DNA from: JBKJZO01 sp046715235
GTDB taxonomy: Bacteria > Actinomycetota > Actinomycetes > BP-191
Direction of reading: 5' to 3'
Length of the DNA stretch: 32,462 nt
Assembly (NCBI GenBank): GCA_046715235.1
Contig: JBKJZO010000110.1
Location: 1-32,462, forward strand
Position numbers and translations under genes: made by a program. Shown here in pieces: positions 14,727 to 22,160 of the stretch. The first letter of the stretch is position 1; each line of letters begins with the position of its first letter. Below the pieces are notes generated by a model. The model was given only the letters and a program-made list of their open reading frames with translations, was not told where the DNA came from and made no database searches.

Positions 14727-15956
14727 ATGACTCCCCTCCTTGCCGCGCGTCGGTACGCGCTTGCGTGTGCTGCGTTGCTCGGGGCCCTTTTCGGATCCGC
14801 CCTCGCAGCCCACGCCGCCCCGCCGCAGGCGCCGACAACCGTCAATATCGTGCAGGTCGACGGGGTCATCGATCCGGCGTACGCCGACTACATCGCCGAC
14901 GAGATCCGCTACTCCGAGAGCCGCGGTCACCTCGCCGTCCTCCTGCGGCTCGAGTCGGCCGGCTCGATGAAGATCGACGACGCGAAGCTGCTGTCGGTGG
15001 TCGCCAACTCCACAGTGCCTGTCGCCACCTGGGTCGGCCCCGACGATGCGGTGGTCAGCGGCGTCGCGGCAGCACTGTGGAACGTCGGCGACGTCCGGTT
15101 CGCTGCGCAGGACGCCCGGGTCGGCACGGTCTACCCGCTGCAGCCCGGCGGTAGCCGGACCCCGGACCCGCAGGTCGACGCAGTCGCGGGACCAACCATC
15201 AAGTCGCCGAACGATTCCGCCGCGACGCTGCCGGACGCCGTACGCAAGCTCGACGGCCGAGTCGTGGAGGGACGCACTCTGCGCGTCGACGTCGAGCAGG
15301 TGAAGGTGCGCTTCGCGACCGCCGGGCTCTTCCGGCGAGTCAGGCACAGCCTGATCAACCCGACGCTGGTCTACCTGCTCCTGCTCGCGGGTGTCTTCAT
15401 GCTCGTATTCGAGGCGTTCCAGCCGGGGTTCGGACCGGCCGGGTACGCCGGCGTGCTCACTGTCGCGCTGTCGGCGTACGGGCTGATCGGGTTGCCCACC
15501 AACCCGCCCTTCCTCGCGCTGGTCCTCATCGGGCTCGCGGCTATGACGTACGACGTCGCTCGCAACTCGCTGGGGCCGATCACGTGGGGTGGCGCCGCGG
15601 CGTTCACCGTGGGCTCAGTCTTGCTGTTCCACTCCAACGGCCCAGCGATACGGCTGCCATGGGCCGCCACCGCGTTCGGCCTGGTGAGCGTGCTGGTCTT
15701 CTTCGCGGTGGCGATGACCGTCGTGCTGCGGACGCTGCGCGGCCACACGGCACAGATGGGACGCGCACTGCTCGGGCGCATCGGCGAGGTGCGCAGCACG
15801 CTCAACCCGCAGGGCCACGTGCTCGTCGAAGGTGCACTCTGGCGCGCCCGCGCGATCGAATGGGACGGACCGGTCGGAGCCGGAACTAAGGTTCAGGTCA
15901 CCGGCGTTGATCAGGACGCGCTCGTGCTAGACGTGGAGCCGGTGCCCGCCGACTAG
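14727..15956 (+). CDS. nfeD: NfeD-type membrane serine protease (ClpP-class, long form)
   Basis: A 409-aa protein with signal peptide (residues 1-31), ClpP-like protease domain (38-200), five predicted TM segments between about 213 and 335, and a C-terminal OB-fold NfeD domain (350-409). This is the long NfeD1 architecture that partners stomatin/slipin proteins. The Ser-Lys dyad is probably Ser111 (AVVSGV) and Lys159 (IKSPND), although the serine loop lacks the usual AASAG form. ATG 14727 is chosen because TAGAAT at 14710-14715 places the transcript start a few bases before it; ATG 14697, upstream of this box, is the alternative. The slipin gene follows within 10 bp. Confidence 0.88.
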   Translation: MTPLLAARRYALACAALLGALFGSALAAHAAPPQAPTTVNIVQVDGVIDPAYADYIADEIRYSESRGHLAVLLRLESAGSMKIDDAKLLSVVANSTVPVATWVGPDDAVVSGVAAALWNVGDVRFAAQDARVGTVYPLQPGGSRTPDPQVDAVAGPTIKSPNDSAATLPDAVRKLDGRVVEGRTLRVDVEQVKVRFATAGLFRRVRHSLINPTLVYLLLLAGVFMLVFEAFQPGFGPAGYAGVLTVALSAYGLIGLPTNPPFLALVLIGLAAMTYDVARNSLGPITWGGAAAFTVGSVLLFHSNGPAIRLPWAATAFGLVSVLVFFAVAMTVVLRTLRGHTAQMGRALLGRIGEVRSTLNPQGHVLVEGALWRARAIEWDGPVGAGTKVQVTGVDQDALVLDVEPVPAD

Positions 15957-15965
15957 GGAGTGCCA

Positions 15966-16910
15966 GTGACGTTGTACGTCCTTCTGCCTCTGCTTTTCAT
16001 CTTGCTGATTCTGGTCGCGATGGGGCTGCGGATCGTGCAGCAGTACGAACGCGGCGTCGTCTTCAGGCTCGGCCGGATCTCCGGCGACGTTCGCGAGCCC
16101 GGGCTTCGGCTGATCATCCCCGGCATCGATCGCATGGTGAAGGTCAACATGCAGATCGTCACGATGGGCGTGCCCGCGCAGGAGGGCATCACCCGCGACA
16201 ACGTGACGTTGCGCGTCGACGCCGTCGTCTACTTCCGCGTGGTCGACGCCGTGAAGGCGATCGTCAACGTGCAGAACTACCTGTACGCCGTCAGCCAGGT
16301 CGCGCAAACCTCGCTGCGGTCGGTCATCGGCCAGAGCGACCTCGACGACGTCCTGTCCGACCGTGAGCGGATCAACGCGCAGCTGCAGCAGATCATCGAC
16401 GAACCCACCGAAGGCCCGTGGGGCATTCACATCGAGCGCGTCGAAGTGAAGGACGTTCAGTTGCCCGAGTCGATGAAGCGCTCGATGTCTCGTCAGGCCG
16501 AGGCCGAGCGCGAACGGCGTGCCCGCATCATCGCGGCCGACGGCGAATACCAGGCCTCGCAGAAGCTCGCACAGGCCGCGCGCGCCATGAGCGACGACCC
16601 GGCTGCTCTGCAGCTGCGCCTGCTGCAGACCGTGGTCGAGGTGGCCGCCGAGAAGAACTCGACGCTCGTCATGCCTTTCCCGGTTGAGCTGCTGCGCTTC
16701 CTCGACAAGGCGGTGCCGACAAGCAGGGTCGACCGTCCCGATCTGCCGCTCAGGACCGCCTCGCCGGCGCCGCCGCCTGCGCTCGAACCGTCCGACGAGC
16801 CGGCCGCGACCGGGGGACCCGCGCCGGCCGCCGGTGCGTCCATGCCGGCCGTCGAGATCCCGGACCTCGAGATCCCACCCGTTCCGCCGCCACCAGTCGA
16901 GCGCGGCTAG
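15966..16910 (+). CDS. SPFH/stomatin-family protein (slipin)
   Basis: A 314-aa membrane-raft scaffold protein. GTG 15966 is chosen over GTG 15960 because AGGGAG (15955-15960) then gives a 5-nt spacer. One TM helix (residues 3-20) is followed by the SPFH/band-7 domain (YERGVVFRLGRISG, PGLRLIIPGID, TLRVDAVVYFRVVD) and a charged coiled-coil (MKRSMSRQAEAERERRARI). A long Pro/Ala-rich tail from about residue 245 ends in a PPVPPPP-type stretch. Slipins assemble on the inner membrane and are cleaved or regulated by the NfeD partner encoded immediately upstream, so the two genes act as a unit in membrane protein quality control. Confidence 0.92.
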   Translation: MTLYVLLPLLFILLILVAMGLRIVQQYERGVVFRLGRISGDVREPGLRLIIPGIDRMVKVNMQIVTMGVPAQEGITRDNVTLRVDAVVYFRVVDAVKAIVNVQNYLYAVSQVAQTSLRSVIGQSDLDDVLSDRERINAQLQQIIDEPTEGPWGIHIERVEVKDVQLPESMKRSMSRQAEAERERRARIIAADGEYQASQKLAQAARAMSDDPAALQLRLLQTVVEVAAEKNSTLVMPFPVELLRFLDKAVPTSRVDRPDLPLRTASPAPPPALEPSDEPAATGGPAPAAGASMPAVEIPDLEIPPVPPPPVERG

Positions 16911-17053
16911 GGCGCTGACCTGCGGCGTTACCGGATCGTCGCCGTACCTCCATGGAATCTGCATGTATCGCGCGGAACCTTTTGGCCCGCTAAGTGATCT
17001 AAGTAGTAAGAACGCCAGCCTCGGGGGCTCGCGTGCGGTGTCCGGGGTGGCCA

Positions 17054-17317
17054 ATGACCAGCGAAACGACGTGGCGGATCTTCGCCGAGTGCCGCGGAGA
17101 GAACGCGGCGTACTTCTTTGCCCCCAGCCATTTCGAGCGCAAGCCCGAGAAGGACCAGCGTGAGGGCGCGGCCCGCTCACTGTGCCGTCGGTGCGCGGTC
17201 CGGGACGAATGCCTCGAGTACGCGATGACCGTCGACGAGCCGCACGGAATCTGGGGCGGCCTCAACGAGCTCGAACGCCGCCGGCTGCAGCGCAAGCGAG
17301 CCGCGCAGGCGTCGTAG
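17054..17317 (+). CDS. Second WhiB-family iron-sulfur regulator
   Basis: An 87-aa Wbl protein distinct from the WhiB4-like one at 9.5 kb. Cys13, Cys44, Cys47 and Cys53 (C-x30-C-x2-C-x5-C) form the cluster site; GIWGG lies at residues 65-69, then a basic tail ERRRLQRKRAA. The gap between the first two cysteines is 9 residues longer than in WhiB4. ATG 17054 is used; GTG 17033 is possible. Which Wbl class it belongs to is not certain: the ECRGENAAYFF start resembles WblE/WhiB1-type proteins. Upstream (16990-17010) is an A/T-rich patch with two CTAAGT copies 9 bp apart, a possible promoter or binding site. Confidence 0.9.
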   Translation: MTSETTWRIFAECRGENAAYFFAPSHFERKPEKDQREGAARSLCRRCAVRDECLEYAMTVDEPHGIWGGLNELERRRLQRKRAAQAS

Positions 17318-17361
17318 GGCGGCCCGATAGGCTTTCTGCACTGAGCCGAAGGGACCTCGCA

Positions 17362-17514
17362 GTGCAGAAATGGGAGTACGCGACCGTGCCGCTCATCGAG
17401 CACGCGACGCAGCAGATCCTCAACAACTGGGGCGATGACGGCTACGAGCTGGTGAGCGTCGTGACCGGCCCTACCGGCGGGATCGTCGCCTACCTCAAGC
17501 GGCCGAAGGGCTGA
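17362..17514 (+). CDS. Small DUF4177-like protein (Rv3678A-like)
   Basis: A 50-aa protein starting at GTG 17362, with AAGGGA 7 nt upstream. The sequence KWEYATVPLIEHATQQILNN then WGDDGYELVSVV is the typical DUF4177 pattern (WEY at the start, GWELV-like turn in the middle). Its function is unknown. It sits 6 bp before the RidA gene, the same pairing as in mycobacteria, so coexpression is likely. Confidence 0.85.
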   Translation: MQKWEYATVPLIEHATQQILNNWGDDGYELVSVVTGPTGGIVAYLKRPKG

Positions 17515-17520
17515 CGGCGC

Positions 17521-17979
17521 GTGCCGACGCCCGAGGAACGTCTCGATGAGCTCGGGATCGTGCTGCCGAGCGCGCCTGCCCCACTGGCCGCCTACGTGCC
17601 TGCTGTACGCACGGGATCGCTGGTCTTCACCTCGGGCCAGCTGCCGCTGGTCGACGGCAAGCTCATTGCCACCGGACTCGTCGGTGACGCTGTCAGCGTC
17701 GACGAAGCCGCCAACTGCGCGCGCGTCTGCGCGATCAATGCGCTTGCGGCGATCCGCGAGCTCATCGGCGACCTCTCACTCATCACCCGCGTGGTCAAGG
17801 TGACCGGGTTCGTCGCGAGCGCGGCCGACTGCTTCGACCAGCCGCTGGTCGTCAACGGCGCGAGTGAGCTGCTCGGTGCGGTCTTCGGTGACGCGGGAAG
17901 GCACGCGCGCGCGGCGGTCGGCGTGGCCGCCCTCCCCAAGAACGCGCCGGTCGAGGTCGAACTCATCGTCGAGGTGTAG
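17521..17979 (+). CDS. RidA family protein (YjgF/YER057c/UK114)
   Basis: A 152-aa protein of the RidA superfamily, whose archetype hydrolyses reactive enamine/imine intermediates from PLP enzymes. Key segments are TSGQLPLVDGK (36-46), VKVTGFVAS and ARAAVGVAALPKNAPVEVE, with the conserved Arg before the last strand. It belongs to the longer actinobacterial branch (Rv3678c-like) and may not share the exact RidA activity. The start is GTG 17521. Its stop codon is followed directly by the ATG of the Nudix gene, with no gap. Confidence 0.9.
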   Translation: MPTPEERLDELGIVLPSAPAPLAAYVPAVRTGSLVFTSGQLPLVDGKLIATGLVGDAVSVDEAANCARVCAINALAAIRELIGDLSLITRVVKVTGFVASAADCFDQPLVVNGASELLGAVFGDAGRHARAAVGVAALPKNAPVEVELIVEV

Positions 17980-18828
17980 ATGCCCGATCTGCGGCGACTG
18001 CTGCCCGCCGAGTTCATCGAGCGGGCGCGGTCATCGGTGCCTATCGCGACCGCAACTCCTGTTCGCGACGCCGCGACCGTCGTCGTACTGCGGGACGCCG
18101 CCGGCACCGGAGTCGAGGCCTACGTCCTTCGCCGGCTCGGGTCCATGTCGTTCGCCCCGGGGATGTACGTGTTCCCAGGTGGATCGGTCGATTCTGGCGA
18201 CGCGGATGTCGATGTCCCGTGGGGGGGCCCGCCGCCGGGCGAGTGGTCCGGCGCTCTGTCAGCCGACGTGCCGCTCGTGCGCGCGCTGGTGTGCGCCGCC
18301 GTACGCGAGACGTTCGAGGAGGCCGGGGTGCTCCTCGCCGGGCCCGACGACTCGACCGTCGCACCCCTCGATGCGAGCTGGGTCGCAGACCGGGAGGCGC
18401 TGCAGCGCGGCTCGCTCTCACTGCCTGAGCTCCTGGTACGCCGGACGCTGCGGTTGCGGGCCGACCTGCTGCGGCCGTGGGCGCACTGGGTGACGCCTGA
18501 GACCGAGCCGAAGCGGTACGACACGCGATTCTTCGTCGCGGCGTTGCCCGCCGGTCAGCAGCCCGCCTTCTTCGCCGGCGAGAGTGACCTCGGCGAGTGG
18601 GTACGTCCCGTCGATGCGCTGCAACGGCAGGCCGAGCGGCAGATCGCCATGCTTCTCCCGACCGCGTTCACCCTCGCCGAGCTCGCCGAATTCGGGTCGG
18701 TCGCCGAGGTCATGGCGGCCGCGCAGGCGCGCGACGTCCAGCGCGTCCTGCCCAAGGTCATCGTCACGGGCGACGACGTGCGGCTGCTGCTGCCGGGCGA
18801 TCCGGGCTACCCGGCAAATGTCGACTGA
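17980..18828 (+). CDS. Nudix hydrolase, NUDT19/RP2-like
   Basis: A 282-aa protein starting at ATG 17980, directly after the RidA stop. The PGMYVFPGG element (about residues 59-67) and the RETFEEAGVLL helix (about 110-120) are the two halves of a Nudix box, separated by an insert of about 40 residues, as in the NUDT19/RP2 branch. NUDT19 hydrolyses CoA and acyl-CoA, but substrate cannot be inferred with confidence. The stop overlaps the metallo-beta-lactamase start by 11 bp. Confidence 0.85.
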   Translation: MPDLRRLLPAEFIERARSSVPIATATPVRDAATVVVLRDAAGTGVEAYVLRRLGSMSFAPGMYVFPGGSVDSGDADVDVPWGGPPPGEWSGALSADVPLVRALVCAAVRETFEEAGVLLAGPDDSTVAPLDASWVADREALQRGSLSLPELLVRRTLRLRADLLRPWAHWVTPETEPKRYDTRFFVAALPAGQQPAFFAGESDLGEWVRPVDALQRQAERQIAMLLPTAFTLAELAEFGSVAEVMAAAQARDVQRVLPKVIVTGDDVRLLLPGDPGYPANVD

Positions 18829-19648
18829 TGCGGCGTCGCCGGACAACCTGCCCGGCGAGCAGGTGAGCACGCGCGCGCGGCTGGTTCTCGCGCCGAACCC
18901 CGGCCCGATGACGCTCGACGGCACCAACACCTGGGTGCTGGCCGAGCCTGGGGCAGCGCGGTCGGTCGTCGTCGACCCGGGACCTGACGACGAGGCGCAC
19001 CTGCGCGCGGTGCTGACCGCCGCGCAGGCCGGCGGCCGCGAGGTCGGCGCGATCCTTCTCACGCACGGGCACGTCGACCACGCCGCGGGGGCGCCGGCGT
19101 TTGCCGAGATGTGCGGCGCCATCACATACGCGCTCGACCCGGCGTACGGCCGGCCGCTCACGCCGCGGATGGAGTACGACGGGCTCGCGCTCGACATCGT
19201 CCCGACGCCCGGTCACAGCGCCGACTCGATGTGCGTCGTGATCGTCGCGGAAGCGACCGCACTGACCGGCGATCACGTGCTCGGCCGCGGCACCACCGTC
19301 GTTCAGCATCCCGGCGGGCGGATGGGTGACTATCTCGAGTCGCTCGAACTGCTTCGCGCGATCGGGCCCGGCCGGCTCCTGCCCGGCCACGGACCGGTCG
19401 TCGAGTCGCCGGCAGAGGTGATCGACTACTACGTGCGGCACAGGTGCGAGCGGCTCGACCAGATCGTCGCGGCGATCGATACGGGTGCGGGCAATGTCAG
19501 CGAGCTCGTCGAACTGATCTACGCCGATGTCGAGCCGCGGCTGCGGCCGGTCGCTGCGCTCAGCTTGCGCGCAGGCCTCGAGTTGCTTGTCGAGCGCTGC
19601 ACAGTGCGCGAAGCCGGCGGCCGCTACTTCGTCGTACGTCGCAGCTGA
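18818..19648 (+). CDS. Metallo-beta-lactamase-fold hydrolase (LACTB2-like)
   Basis: A 276-aa protein starting at ATG 18818 inside the end of the Nudix gene. The zinc ligands are complete: HxHxDH at His83-His88, His133 (PTPGHSADS), Asp152 (TGDHVLG) and His191 (LPGHGP). The C-terminal helical region (about 200-270) resembles the winged-helix part of LACTB2-type proteins, which include RNA endonucleases as well as thioesterase/glyoxalase-II-like enzymes. It corresponds to mycobacterial Rv3677c. It is convergent with crp, with only 3 bp between stop codons. Confidence 0.9.
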   Translation: MSTDAASPDNLPGEQVSTRARLVLAPNPGPMTLDGTNTWVLAEPGAARSVVVDPGPDDEAHLRAVLTAAQAGGREVGAILLTHGHVDHAAGAPAFAEMCGAITYALDPAYGRPLTPRMEYDGLALDIVPTPGHSADSMCVVIVAEATALTGDHVLGRGTTVVQHPGGRMGDYLESLELLRAIGPGRLLPGHGPVVESPAEVIDYYVRHRCERLDQIVAAIDTGAGNVSELVELIYADVEPRLRPVAALSLRAGLELLVERCTVREAGGRYFVVRRS

Positions 19649-19651
19649 CGG

Positions 19652-20326
19652 TCAGCGCGCGCGGCGGCGCAAACGTTCGAGATCGAGCAGCACTACCGAG
19701 CGGGCGTCGACGCGAAGCCAGCCACGCCCGGCGAAGTCGGACAGCGCCTTGTTGACCGTCTCACGGGACGCGCCGACGAGCTGCGCGAGCTCTTCCTGGG
19801 TGAGGTCGTGGTGCACGCGGACGCCGTCGGGGTCGGTCTCGCCGAACCGTTCGGCGAGGCTCAGCAGGGCTTTCGCCACCCGGCCGGGCACGTCGGTGAA
19901 AACCAGGTCGGCCATTGCGTCGTTCGTCTGCCGCAGCCGCTCGGCGAGCGCCCGCAGGAGCTCGGCGGCGACCTCGGGCTGCTCGATGATCACCGGCCGC
20001 AAGTCGTCGTGCGAGAACGTTGCCAGCTGCACGTCCGTGATCGCCGTCGCGGTCGCCGTACGCGGGCCGGGGTTGAACAGCGATAGCTCGCCGAAAAGGT
20101 CGCCCGGGCCGAGAACCGCGAGCAAGTTCTCGCGGCCGTCGGCAGCCGCCCGGCTGATCTTGACCTTGCCGGTCAGGATCACGTGCAGCTCCCCGCCGGA
20201 GTCGCCCTCGGTGAAGATCGCGTCGGCGCGCGAGCACGAGGACTGCTTGAGCCGGTTGCGCAACGATTGCCACGAGTCGTCGTCGAGTCCCGCGAACAAC
20301 GACACCCGTCGCAGCGAGGCGTCCAC
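19652..20326 (-). CDS. crp: Crp/Fnr-family cAMP-responsive regulator
   Basis: A 224-aa regulator, the same length as M. tuberculosis Crp (Rv3676). GTG 20326 is chosen because GGAAGG lies 6 nt upstream; the frame is open to 20437 but those residues overlap the preceding gene. The cyclic-nucleotide phosphate-binding cassette is GELSLFNPGPRTATATAI (79-96), with Arg89-Thr90. The helix-turn-helix lies in LTQEELAQLVGASRETVNKA (175-194), nearly identical to mycobacterial Crp, so recognition of TGTGA-N6-TCACA sites is expected. The gene follows rsiG and the small membrane protein on the same strand, and could be expressed with them. Confidence 0.95.
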   Translation of the reverse strand: MDASLRRVSLFAGLDDDSWQSLRNRLKQSSCSRADAIFTEGDSGGELHVILTGKVKISRAAADGRENLLAVLGPGDLFGELSLFNPGPRTATATAITDVQLATFSHDDLRPVIIEQPEVAAELLRALAERLRQTNDAMADLVFTDVPGRVAKALLSLAERFGETDPDGVRVHHDLTQEELAQLVGASRETVNKALSDFAGRGWLRVDARSVVLLDLERLRRRAR

Positions 20327-20399
20327 GAGGTCCCTTCCGGCTTCGGCGCCGGCGTCCGGCGTACCCACAAGCATGCCAGGGACGAGCCTCTCGAGGTGC

Positions 20400-20711
20400 T
20401 CACTCGGCGAACTGGTGATCACCGTGGCGCGGCTCAAATGCGACCCGCAGATCGTTGCCCGGCCGGTACGGAGTCGGCGAAGCTGGTAGCGGCCCGGTGG
20501 GGTCCAGATGTCGGCGGCGGCGCCAGTAGCGATCGAGCGCCGGTCCGAACCCCTCGCTGACGTAGGTCTCGACCTCTTCGGCCCGCGCCGAGTCGAGGAA
20601 GGCCTCCAGCTGGACGCCGATCTCGTTGCGCCGCAGCGGCACCTCGATGCGCTCCATGACGACCATGAGGAGCATCAGCAGGAAGGGGAATGCCAGGGCG
20701 ATGCCGACCAT
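20400..20711 (-). CDS. Small membrane protein upstream of crp (Rv3675-like position)
   Basis: A 103-aa protein starting at ATG 20711, the first possible start after the in-frame stop at 20771-20769. One N-terminal TM helix (residues 2-20) is followed by a cytoplasmic, charged helical region: LEAFLDSARAEEVETYVSEG and RYWRRRRH. No known domain was recognised. It lies between rsiG (57 bp upstream) and crp (73 bp downstream), the same relation that Rv3675 has to crp in mycobacteria. A GGTGATCACC palindrome (20414-20423) lies within its last codons and might be a site for crp control, but this is weak. Confidence 0.72.
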   Translation of the reverse strand: MVGIALAFPFLLMLLMVVMERIEVPLRRNEIGVQLEAFLDSARAEEVETYVSEGFGPALDRYWRRRRHLDPTGPLPASPTPYRPGNDLRVAFEPRHGDHQFAE

Positions 20712-20768
20712 CGTGCGATCGATGTGCCCACTGGCGACGGTGCTGTAACGCCGGTTGGCGCGGCGGAG

Positions 20769-21290
20769 CTAGGCCTGGATCGCGCGGCGCTGCGGCGGGA
20801 GCGGGAGGACGCTCAGGCACTGCGCCGGGTCCTGCCGGTAGCGAGCGATGAGCTCGTTGGTCGAGGCCTGGATGCGCGCGTGCAGAGCGGTCCGGTACGC
20901 CGACAGCTGCTCCTCGGCCGCTACCAGCGACTCAATCAGCTCGGCGTTGTACTCGGGGTCGTCGGCCTGCAGGTTGCGGTCCCACAGATCCTCGAGATCG
21001 GGCAGCGGCGGGATGTCCTCGATCGGGAGCACCTCGATCAGCGCCGTCCGACCGCTTCCAACCCGATCGTTGGTCAGGACGGGCCTCAGGTTCTCCATGG
21101 ACGAGGACCGCTGCTTGGGGTCGTCGGCGCGCACCATGTCGAGGCGCGCCTGCAGGATGCGCCGCCAGTAGGAGACGCGGGCCTCCTCCTGCGACAGGGC
21201 CTTGCGGTAGTTGCGCAACCCCGGCAGCGTGAGATGAGCGAACGCGTCACTGCACTGCGGTACGTCGGCGTTGCGGCTCGACTTCTCCAC
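20769..21290 (-). CDS. rsiG: RsiG-like c-di-GMP-binding anti-sigma factor
   Basis: A 173-aa protein starting at GTG 21290, with GGAG 5 nt upstream; the longer open frame to 21587 runs antisense through the nth start. RsiG is a coiled-coil anti-sigma factor that holds sigma WhiG when loaded with cyclic di-GMP; the ligand motif is E(X)3S(X)2R(X)3Q(X)3D. Residues Glu36, Ser40, Arg43, Gln47 and Asp51 fit this motif exactly. A second helix repeats it as Glu126, Ser130, Arg133, but with His137 for Gln and Gln141 for Asp, so the second half-site is degenerate. Between them is a Pro-rich, acidic linker. No whiG is in the window. The GGDEF enzyme at 13.2 kb is a possible source of the ligand. Confidence 0.82.
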   Translation of the reverse strand: MEKSSRNADVPQCSDAFAHLTLPGLRNYRKALSQEEARVSYWRRILQARLDMVRADDPKQRSSSMENLRPVLTNDRVGSGRTALIEVLPIEDIPPLPDLEDLWDRNLQADDPEYNAELIESLVAAEEQLSAYRTALHARIQASTNELIARYRQDPAQCLSVLPLPPQRRAIQA

Positions 21291-21320
21291 GCTGGCTCCG
21301 GCCTCGATCCAAGGTCGTGC

Positions 21321-21343
21321 TGTGGTCACTGTCTGTAACCACA
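21321..21343. promoter_or_regulatory. 23-bp inverted repeat between rsiG and nth
   Basis: TGTGGTCAC (21321-21329) and GTAACCACA (21335-21343) are 9-bp arms with one mismatch around a 5-bp spacer. The site lies 31 bp upstream of the rsiG start and 128 bp upstream of nth. The arm length and symmetry fit a dimeric regulator. It does not match the Crp consensus TGTGA-N6-TCACA. It is best placed to control rsiG. Confidence 0.5.
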
Positions 21344-21457
21344 ATCGGGCATCGGTAGGAACCGCCGACCCCTTGAGACGGCCATTTGGGCGATCTTCGT
21401 CCCGCCGCACTGCGCCAGCGCCCGCAGGCACACCACGCCGAGGTCTGTCGCGCGCCG

Positions 21458-21463
21458 TACGCT
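21458..21463 (+). promoter_or_regulatory. -10 box for leaderless nth transcript
   Basis: TACGCT matches TAnnnT and lies 7 nt before GTG 21471, placing the transcript start at or near the start codon. No -35 box is evident. There is no Shine-Dalgarno for either ATG 21465 or GTG 21471. Confidence 0.5.
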
Positions 21464-21470
21464 GATGCCT

Positions 21471-22160
21471 GTGACTGCTCGCGCCGCCGCTCCTCCGACA
21501 ATGTCCGAAGACGCGCCGTCGCTGAGCCTGGTACGGCGGGCTCGCCGCGTGAACGCCGAGCTGACCCGCGTCTATCCCGACGCGCACTGCGAGCTCGACT
21601 TCACCTCACCGCTGCAACTCTCGGTGGCAACGATCCTGTCGGCGCAGTGCACCGACGCGCGGGTCAACATGGTCACGCCGGCCCTCTTCGCGCGTTACCG
21701 CAGCGCGGCCGACTACGCCGCCGCCGATCGCGCGGAGGTCGAAGCGCTGATCATGCCCACCGGTTTTTTTCGCAACAAGACGACCTCGATCATCGGGTTC
21801 GGGCAGGCACTCTGCGCGCACCACGATGGCGAAGTGCCCCGCACACTCGACGAGCTCGTCAAGCTGCCAGGGATCGGACGCAAGACGGCCAACGTCATCC
21901 TGGGCAACGCCTTCGGCGTTCCGGGCTTGACCGTAGACACGCATTTCGGCCGGCTCGCGCGCCGCCTCGGCTGGACCGAGGAGGACGACCCGGTGAAGGT
22001 CGAGTTCGCCGTGATGCGCCTCATCCCGCGCAAGGAGTGGACGCTGCTCTCACACAGGTTGATCTGGCACGGCCGGCGCGTGTGCTTCGCGAGGAAGCCC
22101 GACTGCGGCCGGTGCGAGATCGCCAGGTGGTGTCCGTCAGCCGGCCTGGTAGGGCGTTGA
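21471..22160 (+). CDS. nth: Endonuclease III (DNA glycosylase/AP lyase)
   Basis: A 229-aa base-excision repair enzyme that removes oxidised pyrimidines. The start is GTG 21471 (leaderless, from a -10 box at 21458); ATG 21465 and ATG 21501 are alternatives. The helix-hairpin-helix LPGIGRKTA (132-140) contains the catalytic Lys138, the catalytic Asp156 is in TVDTHFGR, and the [4Fe-4S] loop has the standard C-x6-C-x2-C-x5-C spacing (Cys205, 212, 215, 221). All catalytic elements are intact. A T7 run (21764-21770) encoding Phe-Phe is a rare homopolymer in this GC-rich DNA. The stop overlaps the next start as TGATG. Confidence 0.95.
   Translation: MTARAAAPPTMSEDAPSLSLVRRARRVNAELTRVYPDAHCELDFTSPLQLSVATILSAQCTDARVNMVTPALFARYRSAADYAAADRAEVEALIMPTGFFRNKTTSIIGFGQALCAHHDGEVPRTLDELVKLPGIGRKTANVILGNAFGVPGLTVDTHFGRLARRLGWTEEDDPVKVEFAVMRLIPRKEWTLLSHRLIWHGRRVCFARKPDCGRCEIARWCPSAGLVGR

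Noticed and set aside
14013..15347. Long minus-strand open frame of 444 codons opposite MOSC and nfeD
   Set aside because: It is antisense to well-supported genes, has low-complexity Arg/Asp/His-rich composition typical of GC-rich shadow frames, and no recognisable domain.
15927..17180. Minus-strand open frame of 417 codons opposite the slipin gene
   Set aside because: Same reason: composition of an antisense frame (His/Asp/Arg/Val runs), while the plus strand encodes a clear SPFH protein.
21321..21343. Crp binding site
   Set aside because: The arms are TGTGG...CCACA with a 13-bp separation, not TGTGA-N6-TCACA, so it was kept only as an unassigned operator.
21764..21770. Phase-variable T7 tract in nth
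   Set aside because: Seven T's are short for slippage-driven switching, the frame is intact and it encodes a plausible Gly-Phe-Phe; noted but not claimed.
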